From: Candidatus Bipolaricaulota bacterium
GTDB lineage: Bacteria > Bipolaricaulota > Bipolaricaulia > M55B111
DNA length: 12,980 bases
Assembly (NCBI GenBank): GCA_018334595.1
Contig: JAGXLQ010000018.1
Coordinates: 1-12,980 of the forward strand
Reading direction: 5' to 3'
Shown piece after piece: positions 1 to 6,316 of the stretch (positions are counted from its first letter, which is position 1; the number at the start of each line of letters is the position of its first letter). Both the position numbers and the translations under genes were made by a program. The notes under the pieces were generated by a model. It did not search any database and was not told the origin of the DNA. It was given only the letters and a program-made list of their open reading frames with translations.

Positions 1-154
1 TCTCCCAGTATCTAGGGTTCTTTTCCTGTTCAACCCGGAGTTCTTTTTCTGGTACAGACGAGATGTTTAGACCACCCCCACGAGAAATTTTACCGGGAGA
101 GGCCAAAAAATCACTACAACCCTTACCGAGTCCTTTCTCGTTTTCTTTGATATT
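1..154. other. Left-edge intergenic DNA, no supported gene
   Basis: I see no gene that I can defend here. On the minus strand a frame is open from about 175 to the window edge. It contains a possible TTG start at 104-106, and its reading (for example GKISRGGGLN followed by an acidic, charged stretch) looks more protein-like than random, but there is no ATG or GTG start and no recognised family. The antisense plus frame is open over the same stretch, so openness alone proves little. The last 40 bases are AT-rich and probably belong to the promoter of the following gene. Confidence 0.3.
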
Positions 155-172
155 GTAACAATGTTATGTTAC
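155..172. promoter_or_regulatory. Inverted repeat, candidate operator of the bactofilin gene run
   Basis: GTAACA (155-160) and TGTTAC (167-172) form a perfect inverted repeat with a 6-nt spacer. It overlaps a second short palindrome, ATTGTAACAAT (152-162). The element lies 14 nt upstream of the preferred ATG (187) of a gene encoding an HTH protein, so autoregulation is an attractive inference. AT-rich DNA around 147-156 could supply a TATA element. The palindrome also covers the ATG at 166, which argues that translation really begins at 187. Confidence 0.45.
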
Positions 173-186
173 TCTATCTACAGGCG

Positions 187-855
187 ATGAGCAAAGAAAT
201 GATGTCAAAGAAGAAGGTTCTTTCGAGGACAGGGATCTCCTACGGTCAGTTTTACCGCTGGAAGAGAAAGGGGTTGATCCCCGACAGGTGGGTTGTCAGG
301 AAGTCCACCTATACCGGCCACGAGACCTTTTTGCCCAAGGAAAAGATCGTCGAAAGGATACTCAAGATAAAACGGTTGAAGAAGGAGAACACCCTCGACG
401 AGATCGCAAAATTGCTCTCACCGGAGCTGACGGAGAAAGAGTACACCAGGGAGGAGGTTAAAGGTTTCTCCTGGGCGCGCTCTAACGCCGTCGAACTCTT
501 TACTGAACTGTTTGGAGAGAAGGCGACATTCTCGTTTTTGGACGTCCTAGGTTTGAAGTTTGTCCGCTCGATGCGGGAAAAGTTGGCTGACTGTGAACTG
601 AGAATGGCGGTAAATCTACTGTGGGAAAAAGAGGATGATAATTTCGACGTTCACCTGATGGTGGCCAGACAAGAGAGCGGGCGAGGGAGTTCCTTAACGG
701 CCTACGGTTGTGATCGATCTTTTTGTATCATTGCGGACGGACGGGTGAAGTTTGATCCGTCGGTCGACCTTGTAGCCGACGTTTATATTGCGGATATGGT
801 CAGGGATTTAAAGGTTGGTATAAATAAGCCCCGGAAAGGAAATGGGAGCGATTGA
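187..855 (+). CDS. YhbD-like (DUF4004) HTH protein
   Basis: The N-terminal 60 residues (SKKKVLSRTGISYGQFYRWK, then LIP, a KS.TG.ETF.P motif, and an I..RI..I helix) match what I know of Bacillus YhbD/DUF4004, a MerR-like helix-turn-helix protein encoded next to the bactofilins YhbE and YhbF. The remaining 150 residues (FTELFGEKATFSFLDVLGL onwards) are mixed alpha/beta with no motif I recognise. I chose ATG 187 because the family N-terminus is short before the SKKxLL segment and because ATG 166 lies inside the inverted repeat. ATG 199 and 202 also remain possible. From 187 the product is 222 aa. Its stop (853-855) is one base before the next start at 857, so translation is probably coupled. A DNA-binding regulator of this gene run is the likely role. 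A non-transcriptional partner of the bactofilin is the alternative. Confidence 0.75.
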   Translation: MSKEMMSKKKVLSRTGISYGQFYRWKRKGLIPDRWVVRKSTYTGHETFLPKEKIVERILKIKRLKKENTLDEIAKLLSPELTEKEYTREEVKGFSWARSNAVELFTELFGEKATFSFLDVLGLKFVRSMREKLADCELRMAVNLLWEKEDDNFDVHLMVARQESGRGSSLTAYGCDRSFCIIADGRVKFDPSVDLVADVYIADMVRDLKVGINKPRKGNGSD

Positions 856-856
856 T

Positions 857-1174
857 ATGAAAGCAAGCAAAAACGGAAACTGGAAGATAATTCTAATTGT
901 TGGCGCGATCATCTTCGTTGGGCTGTTGTTTTTTGGCTGGATAATTAGTGCAAGTTTTGCCCTCCTTGCCGCGATTATCAAAGGTCTTGGCGTCTTGCTG
1001 GGTAACATAATCAGGTATGCGTTCAGCTCCCCGGTAAATATCCTGATATTGGGAGTTCTTGGTTACGGAGGATACAAAATTTACAAAAAGTACTTCTCCA
1101 GGAAACAGAAAAGCATAGAGTATACCGAGAGCGACTTTGAACATGGCGATGATCAACACTATGAATGGAGATAA
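857..1174 (+). CDS. Small membrane protein of the bactofilin run
   Basis: Family not recognised. The 105-residue product has a strongly hydrophobic stretch at about residues 10-45 (IILIVGAIIFVGLLFFGW then a glycine/alanine-rich helix), a third hydrophobic segment at about 58-72 (VNILILGVLGYGGY), and a short charged tail ending in acidic and His residues. It is probably a two- or three-pass membrane protein with both extra-membrane parts very short. ATG 857 is preferred over 842 because GGGAG (844-848) sits 8 nt upstream and 857 follows the previous stop by one base. The end overlaps the start of the bactofilin gene. The position between a YhbD-like regulator and a bactofilin suggests a membrane anchor for the filament (inference). 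Confidence 0.65.
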   Translation: MKASKNGNWKIILIVGAIIFVGLLFFGWIISASFALLAAIIKGLGVLLGNIIRYAFSSPVNILILGVLGYGGYKIYKKYFSRKQKSIEYTESDFEHGDDQHYEWR

Positions 1175-2024
1175 CAAGGGACGCAGGGTAAACGTCTCTG
1201 GGACAGGCCAACTAGCTGGTGGCGAGTACGAGAGCGTGACTATTGCTGGGTCCGGTGTCGTGGACGGAGACCTGCAGGCAAAAAATATCGTTGTCACCGG
1301 GTCGGGAAGGTTTATGGGCTCGGTCTCGGCGGAGGAGATAAGGACGACCGGTTCTTGCAGGGTTGCTGGAAGCCTCGACGTTAATCAGCTAGTTATCTGG
1401 GGGAGCATGGAGGCTGGCGGAGAACTGAGAGCTGATTTGCTAAAGACGTATGGCTCGCTCACGGCAGAACAGGACGTGCATTCGGATAAAGCTTTTCTTG
1501 CAGGTTCCTGTAGCGTCGGTGGGGACCTCCAAGCCGAGGAGTTCATCTCCAGAGGGACGTTCGACGTCTCCGGTTTGTTGACGGCCGACCTGGTGAAGGT
1601 GTGGCTGGTGGGGACAAACTCTGCGGGTGAGATTGGAGGCCGAGAGGTCATTATCTCCGCGAGAGGGTTGGGATTTGACATAGATAAAGATAAGGTTAAA
1701 AGTGGTGTAGAGAACGTGGACGGTGCGTTGAGCAACCTCGGAAAGAGCCTCGGCTTCGATTTAGAACTGGACAGTGAAAAGATATCCCGCGAGGTAAGTA
1801 AGTTGGGTGGTAAGTTCGGTTCTTTTGTTAGCAGTTGGGGTAAGCGAAAGCTCACAACTAAACTCATTGAAGGAGACGAACTCAAACTTGGAGGCGTGAG
1901 TGCAGAAACTGTCCGTGGTGACAGAGTAGAGATAGGTGAGGGTTGCAAAATTGGTCTCGTAGAGTATCGTGATTCGTTCAGCTGTGCTGAGTCCTCAGAG
2001 GTGTCCGAGCAAGGAAGGTTGTAG
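1143..2024 (+). CDS. Bactofilin-family polymer-forming protein (YhbE/YhbF-like)
   Basis: Short repeats of the form x-V-x-G-x-G-x-V-x-G-x-L-x-A (VNVSGTGQLAGGEYESVTIA, then further turns) cover residues about 14-174, as expected of the bactofilin right-handed beta-solenoid. The C-terminal block (LIEGDELKLGGVSAETVRGD, IGEGCKIGLVEY) strongly resembles the end of Bacillus YhbE/YhbF. Bactofilins polymerise into nucleotide-free filaments at membranes; archaeal relatives (halofilins) affect cell shape. An extra charged, helix-prone stretch at about residues 174-237 interrupts the solenoid. The start is uncertain: in-frame ATGs lie at 1143, 1149 and 1161, plus TTG 1137. I used the outermost ATG, behind a GAGAG tract (1127-1131), but family length would also fit 1161. 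The gene overlaps the upstream membrane-protein gene, and its stop directly abuts the next start. Confidence 0.85.
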   Translation: MAMINTMNGDNKGRRVNVSGTGQLAGGEYESVTIAGSGVVDGDLQAKNIVVTGSGRFMGSVSAEEIRTTGSCRVAGSLDVNQLVIWGSMEAGGELRADLLKTYGSLTAEQDVHSDKAFLAGSCSVGGDLQAEEFISRGTFDVSGLLTADLVKVWLVGTNSAGEIGGREVIISARGLGFDIDKDKVKSGVENVDGALSNLGKSLGFDLELDSEKISREVSKLGGKFGSFVSSWGKRKLTTKLIEGDELKLGGVSAETVRGDRVEIGEGCKIGLVEYRDSFSCAESSEVSEQGRL

Positions 2025-2285
2025 ATGTTTGCTATTTTTAGCTTAATACTCCATCTTGTTGGTTTTGTCTTCTCCATCATCTTCGGGGTAGTTAGTCTCC
2101 TGTTTAGCCTGGTGTTTGGGGTCGTGAAGTTCTCACTGCTTGTTCCTCTAGTCCTCGTGCTGGCTATTGCCGGTCTTTTCTTCTGGCACCCTCTGCTTTG
2201 GATTGGAATAGCCGTCATGATATACTACCTCTACAGGGAGAACAAGAATAAGCGATATATCAAACTCCGGAGGCACGAAAACTAG
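2025..2285 (+). CDS. Small hydrophobic membrane protein downstream of the bactofilin
   Basis: Family not recognised. The 86-residue product is nearly all membrane: hydrophobic segments at about 1-25 and 30-68 (for example FSIIFGVVSLLFSLVFGVV and LVPLVLVLAIAGLFF) are followed by a basic cytoplasmic-type tail (RENKNKRYIKLRRHEN). The ATG begins immediately after the TAG of the bactofilin gene and has an AAGGAAGG Shine-Dalgarno tract at 2011-2018, so the two are almost certainly co-translated. The basic tail facing a soluble filament suggests an anchor or adaptor role, which is inference from position only. It is unlike the 857-1174 product in sequence, though both are short, multi-pass and lack soluble domains. 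Confidence 0.65.
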   Translation: MFAIFSLILHLVGFVFSIIFGVVSLLFSLVFGVVKFSLLVPLVLVLAIAGLFFWHPLLWIGIAVMIYYLYRENKNKRYIKLRRHEN

Positions 2286-2309
2286 GACGCCGCTTGCAGG
2301 TGCCCTGGG

Positions 2310-3575
2310 ATGTTCCGGCGACGGCCGTCGCCGGACCTCCTTGTGTCCTCGGATGCAGGGAGGTTCAATGAACCACCTGCCTCTTCGCGTCTGCTTTTAC
2401 ATCGAGAGCTTCAGCTCGAAAATGAGATAAATGGAGGCATTGTGAAGATAGAAGAGGAATTAAAAGATTATGGATTCGACGTCCCCACGTACAGATGGGC
2501 AAAAAGATATGAGAAGGACAGTCTCAAGTTGGGTCTCGTCGAAAGCTTTCTCTCCGTTGCCGCGTTGGCCGCTTTTGGGATTTGGGGATCGGACCGACTT
2601 TATCGAGTGCTGTCAGGCTTTTTCCCTTGTCCATGGGGCGTGAGGATATTGTATATAGCGATCTTTGTGGTTGGTGCTTTCATCCTCGGTCTGCCCGGTG
2701 GGTGGGGGAGCTACAGGATCGAGAGGGCGTACAAGCTATCCAGGCAGAGCCTGAACGACTGGTTCGGTGACCAGGTGAAGAGCCTGGGGGTTACGCTGAC
2801 ACTGTCGCTGATCACGTTGGTTCCGTTGTTCTGGGTAATGCGTGCTACGACACTGTGGTGGGTTTGGAGCTGGATTGTCGGTACCGGCGTTATCGTTTTC
2901 ATCAGTTTTATCTCACCGACCGTCTTAATGCCAATCTTTTACAACTTCGAAGAAATCGACGACGAAGGCCTCATAGAGAGGTTGACGGGCCTGGCTGATA
3001 GGTCCGGGGTCGACGTTATCGGGGCCTTCAGGATGGATGCCGGGGAGAAGACGAAAAAAGCTACGGGAGGATTAACGGGTATTGGGTCATCGCGGAGGAT
3101 CATAATCTCCGATACTATGTTAGAGAACTATTCCAATGAAGAAATAGAGGCGGTGATGGCACACGAAATGGGGCACCACAAACACGGAGATATCTGGGTT
3201 CTCCTCATCGAGCAGTCACTGTCGCTTCTTTTGGGCCTATTTCTGGTCTCACTCTTTCTAGGAAAGATACTGGTACCACTTGGGCTGGGGCTTAACGTAA
3301 GCTCCCTGCCGTTTTTGCTTGGTTTGATCGGACTCCTTGAGGCGCTGGTCTCGCCGTTACGCAATTACGTGAGCCGCCTTAGAGAAAGGCAGGCGGATGA
3401 GTTTAGCCTGCGGACGGTGAATAATCCTGCGGCCCTCGGAGATGGGTTGGTAAAGCTCTCCCAACAGAACCTTGGTAATCCCGCTCCCACCAAGTTGGTC
3501 GAGTTGCTCTTCCATGATCACCCGGCTGGTCTTTCCAGAGCCAGGAGAGCTTATCAATGGCCTGAAAGGGAATAG
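2310..3575 (+). CDS. M48 metallopeptidase, Ste24/CaaX-protease-1 type
   Basis: This is an integral-membrane zinc protease. The zinc motif HEMGH is at residues 285-289 and the third ligand is probably Glu359 in RERQADEFS. The C-terminal FHDHPAGLSRAR matches the conserved HP..R element of M48 enzymes. The long N-terminal multi-pass region contains the YRIERAYKLSRQSLNDWFGD block typical of the Ste24 (M48A) N-terminal domain rather than HtpX. The length (421 aa) fits the family. ATG 2310 has AGGTG at 2298-2302. It starts 24 nt after the small membrane protein and is probably in the same transcript. In eukaryotes Ste24 trims prenylated proteins and clears clogged translocons; the archaeal substrate is unknown. 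Membrane-protein quality control or processing of envelope proteins is likely. Confidence 0.88.
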   Translation: MFRRRPSPDLLVSSDAGRFNEPPASSRLLLHRELQLENEINGGIVKIEEELKDYGFDVPTYRWAKRYEKDSLKLGLVESFLSVAALAAFGIWGSDRLYRVLSGFFPCPWGVRILYIAIFVVGAFILGLPGGWGSYRIERAYKLSRQSLNDWFGDQVKSLGVTLTLSLITLVPLFWVMRATTLWWVWSWIVGTGVIVFISFISPTVLMPIFYNFEEIDDEGLIERLTGLADRSGVDVIGAFRMDAGEKTKKATGGLTGIGSSRRIIISDTMLENYSNEEIEAVMAHEMGHHKHGDIWVLLIEQSLSLLLGLFLVSLFLGKILVPLGLGLNVSSLPFLLGLIGLLEALVSPLRNYVSRLRERQADEFSLRTVNNPAALGDGLVKLSQQNLGNPAPTKLVELLFHDHPAGLSRARRAYQWPERE

Positions 3576-3690
3576 GAAACCCGGAAGCAAGGAAGACCGA
3601 TTTCTCTAAAAAATTACCCCCAGGCAAACCTACCGTTGAACTAATTTGAGAAATCTAGATAGGTTGTGGTATTATACTGTGGAAGAGATT

Positions 3691-3710
3691 GTGATTATAA
3701 TTACTATCAC
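3691..3710. promoter_or_regulatory. Palindrome around a TATA-like box upstream of the DUF1573 gene
   Basis: The 20-bp element has perfect 5-bp arms (GTGAT and ATCAC), and 16 of its 20 positions agree with its own reverse complement. Its centre is TATAATTA. The TATA-like core lies about 50 nt upstream of ATG 3747. An archaeal start site some 25 nt downstream of the core would leave a leader of roughly 20-25 nt holding the GGGGG tract at 3733-3737. The palindrome therefore covers the probable TBP site, an arrangement expected of a repressor operator. The binding protein is unknown. Confidence 0.45.
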
Positions 3711-3746
3711 CTTAGTTGCTAATTTTCCAAATGGGGGTTAAGGGAT

Positions 3747-4481
3747 ATGAGTAGAATAGGCGTTGACCGTCACCGATTCTTCCGGGTATTTCTCCCCGCT
3801 CTGTTGTCAGTGGTCCTGTTCGTGGGCGGAGGACTCCGCGTTCGTGCGGAGCCAAAGTTAGTGATACCCCAGGGAGATGAAATCGAGTTGAGGGAATCTA
3901 CCGAGGGGGAGATAAGAGAGGGATCGTTTACAATCGTTAATCGGGGAGATAGTCCTCTTGAGGTCTACAATTTCATTGTGACCTGTGCTTGTGTTGAGAT
4001 CTTGAACAGAGATATTGGGGAGTTGTCCCCGGGAGAATCGCGCACCGTGGAATTTACCTTTGACACGACCGGGTACGGCGGGAAAAAGACGCGAAAAGAG
4101 GTAATGATTTTTTCCAACGCGTCACAGGACCCCGAAAGGTTTTCCATCTCTATCGTGGTTAAGGAGAGGGAGGATTACCATCTACTCCCCGGGGAGTACG
4201 TAGAATCCCTGTCAATTTTAGTGGACATTAGGTCGCCGGACGATTTCCAGCGAGGCCATATCGCTGGCGCCGTAAACGTGCCCAGGGAGGCCCTGAAAAC
4301 CTACCTGCGAGAGCTGCCGCCTGATGTTCATGTCGCTATTTATTCTCAGACGGGGGAGCTTGCGAATTCAACCATTTTGGACCTTGCTGGAGATTTTAAC
4401 GGGGGGTTAAAGAGCCTCGTGGGCGGCATTGAACAGTGGGCAACCCTACATGAGAAGTACGTGATCGAGGGTGAATACTAA
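3747..4481 (+). CDS. Secreted or anchored DUF1573-rhodanese fusion lacking the catalytic Cys
   Basis: Residues 1-34 form a signal peptide or signal anchor (basic start, FLPALLSVVLFVGGGL, then an AEP junction). Residues about 38-140 resemble DUF1573, an Ig-like extracytoplasmic domain (GSFTIVNRGDSPLEVYNF, T79-C80-A81-C82, and a GE..TVEFTFDT..Y.GK motif). Residues about 150-240 are a rhodanese fold (LVDIRSPDDFQRGHIAGAVN and the VGGIEQW ending). In active rhodaneses the active loop begins with Cys after a V-Y pair; here the equivalent is IYSQTG with Ser200, so sulfurtransferase activity is unlikely. The two Cys of the DUF1573 part could act in redox or metal binding. The gene has its own promoter region and a GGGGG tract upstream. 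A role as an extracytoplasmic binding or scaffold protein is inferred. Confidence 0.8.
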   Translation: MSRIGVDRHRFFRVFLPALLSVVLFVGGGLRVRAEPKLVIPQGDEIELRESTEGEIREGSFTIVNRGDSPLEVYNFIVTCACVEILNRDIGELSPGESRTVEFTFDTTGYGGKKTRKEVMIFSNASQDPERFSISIVVKEREDYHLLPGEYVESLSILVDIRSPDDFQRGHIAGAVNVPREALKTYLRELPPDVHVAIYSQTGELANSTILDLAGDFNGGLKSLVGGIEQWATLHEKYVIEGEY

Positions 4482-4847
4482 TCCTCGTCTGCCAACTCGG
4501 CTGGAGAAGTTGTTGTTGTCCAGGTGCAGGGGGTTTACGTGTTTGCCTTTATTTTTCACCTCTGTGGTGATAGATGGGACGTTAACCCGGCTTTGGGGGC
4601 GAGGATGCTATACTTGTTGGTACCCGCGAGAAATTATCGTTGGCTTTCTCTGTATTGGTCACGGTGATGGCCGGTTTTTGTCTGGCGGCTGATGACAGCC
4701 TAGGACAGAGGAAAAGCCGGGTGAATAGACTACATTTAATTACGGGGTTGGTTATGTTAGCATTAGAAGTAACGGTGCCGGGGTTCGTCCTTACCGGGCG
4801 AAATTAGCTTGCGGTAAAACGTTAGATCGTAGCATATTATTGGATTA
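4482..4847. other. Gap of about 365 bases with remnants of membrane-protein coding sequence
   Basis: No confident gene. A plus-strand frame open from the previous stop to about 4665 reads hydrophobically (VVVVQVQGVYVFAFIFHLC, later NPALGARMLYLLV). A second frame, open from 4586 to 4807, reads LSLAFSVLVTVMAGFCLAAD and then RVNRLHLITGLVMLALEV. The two adjoin around 4630-4660 and differ by one frame, so a frameshifted membrane-protein gene is possible. A third ATG-initiated frame (4471-4692) is Cys- and Trp-rich and looks non-coding. The last 40 bases before ATG 4851 are AT-rich and should hold the promoter of the cobinamide gene. Confidence 0.4.
4655..4807 (+). CDS. Possible very small membrane protein or decayed gene fragment
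   Basis: The frame holds two hydrophobic segments around a charged loop (DDSLGQRKSRVNRLH): about VLVTVMAGFCLAA and LITGLVMLALEVTVPGFVL. Candidate starts are TTG 4655, GTG 4664 and ATG 4667. None has a clear Shine-Dalgarno sequence, and the frame is open upstream to 4586. The stop TAG is at 4805-4807, 43 nt before the cobinamide gene. The R..LH..TG pattern is reminiscent of heme-type four-helix membrane proteins, but the match is too short to name. It could be the C-terminal half of a frameshifted gene whose N-terminal half lies at about 4500-4650 in another frame. Confidence 0.25.
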   Translation: MVTVMAGFCLAADDSLGQRKSRVNRLHLITGLVMLALEVTVPGFVLTGRN

Positions 4848-4850
4848 TTG

Positions 4851-5891
4851 ATGGAAAATATAGACCTAGAAACGGGCAATCGAAGTATAGAGGTCGTAGG
4901 TGATCTTGAGGTGTTGAGTTCGGCACCCTTGAACGGTGGTTTTACGAAAGCTCACCGGGTTGTCAACCTGCACACTCCCGAAGACGAAGAGGGTCCGGTC
5001 CGCGATTACATTCAGGGAGAACTCGGCCTTTCGTTCAGCGAGGTCGGCCGGACTGTCGGCTTTGTTACCGCTGCTGACGTTGCCAACGCCTATTGCGCAG
5101 ATGCCGATATTGGTGGGCACCACCTTAAGGTGGTGCTGACAGCTGGCGTGGGAGACCCCTTTGATTCCAGGTATCACAGGACGATAAACATAATCGTGGT
5201 GACTGACCTCAACCTTTCCCAGACCGCTATGGCGAACCTCTTCATTGTGGTGACGGAAGCCAAGACGGACGCCTTGAGAGAACTTGACGTCATTAAAAAC
5301 GGTCACCGGATAACGGGAACCCCAACCGACGCGGTCGCGGTTGCCGTTGCGGGAGATCGTCGGGGGGAGGAAATTCCCTACTCCGGTACTGCAACGGAAA
5401 TCGGACAAACGGCTTTCGACAGGGTTAAGAGCGGGGTAATTGAGAGCCTGGAGAGAAATAACGGCTACAGCAGGAACAGGAGTATACTTTCCCGGCTCGC
5501 TGATAGGGGGGTCACCAGGGTTGACATGTTTAAGTCGGCGATGGGATTACTCGTGGGGAGACATGATCGAGAGAGGTTAAGAGATGAGTTTAATGAGTCC
5601 TTGGAGAGATTTGCTGACGACCTTAACGTGCGTCTTTTACTTGCCTCAGCTCTGCATCTCGAGGAAGAACTAGAACGCGCTAGCGTCTCTGGGGACCCCG
5701 GGCACCTGATAGCGGACGAGTTGATCGGGATAGAAATTGCAGAGTACATAGGCGGGAGAAACGCGCTGTTTAATTTCGTTCGCTACGACAAGGAGAAACC
5801 CGGTGTGCTGTCCGAGCTTCCTCCTTTTTTGGATGACGCGGTTGGCGGTCTTATCGCGGGAATTATGACCAAATTATTTGCGGAGAAATGA
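4851..5891 (+). CDS. cbiS: CbiS-type fusion: adenosylcobinamide amidohydrolase (CbiZ) plus alpha-ribazole phosphatase (CobZ)
   Basis: Residues about 15-200 are CbiZ: LSSAPLNGGF near the start, AN.....TEAKTDAL (TEAKTDA at 135-141), GTPTDA at 156-161, and a YSGTATEIGQ motif. CbiZ cleaves the aminopropanol arm of adenosylcobinamide to give adenosylcobyric acid, the archaeal route for salvaging incomplete corrinoids. Residues about 205-346 resemble archaeal CobZ, a PgpA-like phosphatase of alpha-ribazole phosphate (ADELIGIEIAEYIGG, FVRYDKEKPG, LDDAVGGLIAG). The same fusion is known as CbiS in Methanopyrus kandleri. ATG 4851 is preferred to the adjoining TTG 4848. There is no good Shine-Dalgarno, so a leaderless or near-leaderless mRNA is plausible. 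Both domains look complete. The 346-residue length fits a two-domain protein. Confidence 0.85.
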   Translation: MENIDLETGNRSIEVVGDLEVLSSAPLNGGFTKAHRVVNLHTPEDEEGPVRDYIQGELGLSFSEVGRTVGFVTAADVANAYCADADIGGHHLKVVLTAGVGDPFDSRYHRTINIIVVTDLNLSQTAMANLFIVVTEAKTDALRELDVIKNGHRITGTPTDAVAVAVAGDRRGEEIPYSGTATEIGQTAFDRVKSGVIESLERNNGYSRNRSILSRLADRGVTRVDMFKSAMGLLVGRHDRERLRDEFNESLERFADDLNVRLLLASALHLEEELERASVSGDPGHLIADELIGIEIAEYIGGRNALFNFVRYDKEKPGVLSELPPFLDDAVGGLIAGIMTKLFAEK

Positions 5892-5924
5892 TCCGGTGAG
5901 GCGAGACTAGAACCTAACCGTTAA

Positions 5925-5943
5925 TCACTTATAAGTTACGTGA
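5925..5943. promoter_or_regulatory. TATA-box promoter with palindrome upstream of the DUF211 gene
   Basis: TTATAAG at 5929-5935 is a good archaeal TATA candidate. It is centred in the perfect 10-bp palindrome ACTTATAAGT (5927-5936), and TCAC (5925-5928) with GTGA (5940-5943) gives an additional inverted repeat. The element lies about 30-40 nt upstream of ATG 5966, so the transcript would have a very short leader carrying the GGGTGA ribosome site. TATA boxes are often partly self-complementary, so operator function is only a possibility. Confidence 0.45.
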
Positions 5944-5965
5944 ATAAACTGAGGGTGAAAAACGA

Positions 5966-6253
5966 ATGTCAAACATAAGAAGATTGGTGCTCGATATAAT
6001 GAAGCCGCATGCCCCCTCGGTTATTGTGTATTCAACCGAGCTGGCAGACCTACCTTGTATTTCCGGGGTAAACTCTTCTATGGTCGAAATCGATCACGAA
6101 GTCGAAAACATAAAGGTTACGCTTGAAGGGGACGACATCAAGTATGACCGTGTCGAAGAGGTTATCGAAAACCTGGGCGGAAGCATCCATTCAGTCGACA
6201 AGGTCCTCTGTGGCAAGGAGATAGTTAAAGAACTCAGGACTCCCCAGGACTGA
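5966..6253 (+). CDS. DUF211 protein (MTH889-like)
   Basis: The 95-residue protein matches the archaeal DUF211 family nearly end to end: RRLVLDIMKPHAPSVIVYST at the N-terminus, the L..L.GV..VN....EID.E.ENIKVT.EG.D central block, and the GGSIHSVDKV...K.......TPQD tail. Members have a ferredoxin-like alpha/beta fold reminiscent of small metal-binding domains and assemble into oligomers; the cellular role is not established. A GGGTGA ribosome site lies 8 nt upstream of ATG 5966. The next gene, a VIT1/CCC1-like protein, is 63 nt downstream on the same strand, so a metal-related function such as a cytoplasmic partner or sensor for that transporter is likely (inference). Confidence 0.88.
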   Translation: MSNIRRLVLDIMKPHAPSVIVYSTELADLPCISGVNSSMVEIDHEVENIKVTLEGDDIKYDRVEEVIENLGGSIHSVDKVLCGKEIVKELRTPQD

Positions 6254-6316
6254 TTTCTTCCCGCATTAGCTAACGCCGGGAGTCCACACGGATTCGTTGG
6301 GGGTGAACTATAACGA

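Noticed and set aside
1385..2218. Long minus-strand open frame opposite the bactofilin gene
   Set aside because: It is Ser/Pro/Thr-rich low-quality sequence antisense to a clearly recognised family, so it is a shadow of the real gene.
4471..4692. ATG-initiated 73-codon plus-strand frame after the rhodanese gene
   Set aside because: The translation is rich in Cys, Trp and Arg, overlaps the end of the previous gene, lacks a convincing ribosome site, and is less protein-like than the neighbouring frames.
4690..4800. Cobalamin riboswitch upstream of the CbiS gene
   Set aside because: AGGAAAAGCCGGGTGAAT at 4708-4725 loosely resembles part of a B12 element, but the other conserved boxes are not found, and the stretch can be read as membrane-protein coding sequence.
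4866..5408. Minus-strand 180-codon frame opposite the CbiZ domain
   Set aside because: No family resemblance, and it is exactly antisense to conserved CbiZ motifs; an antisense shadow.
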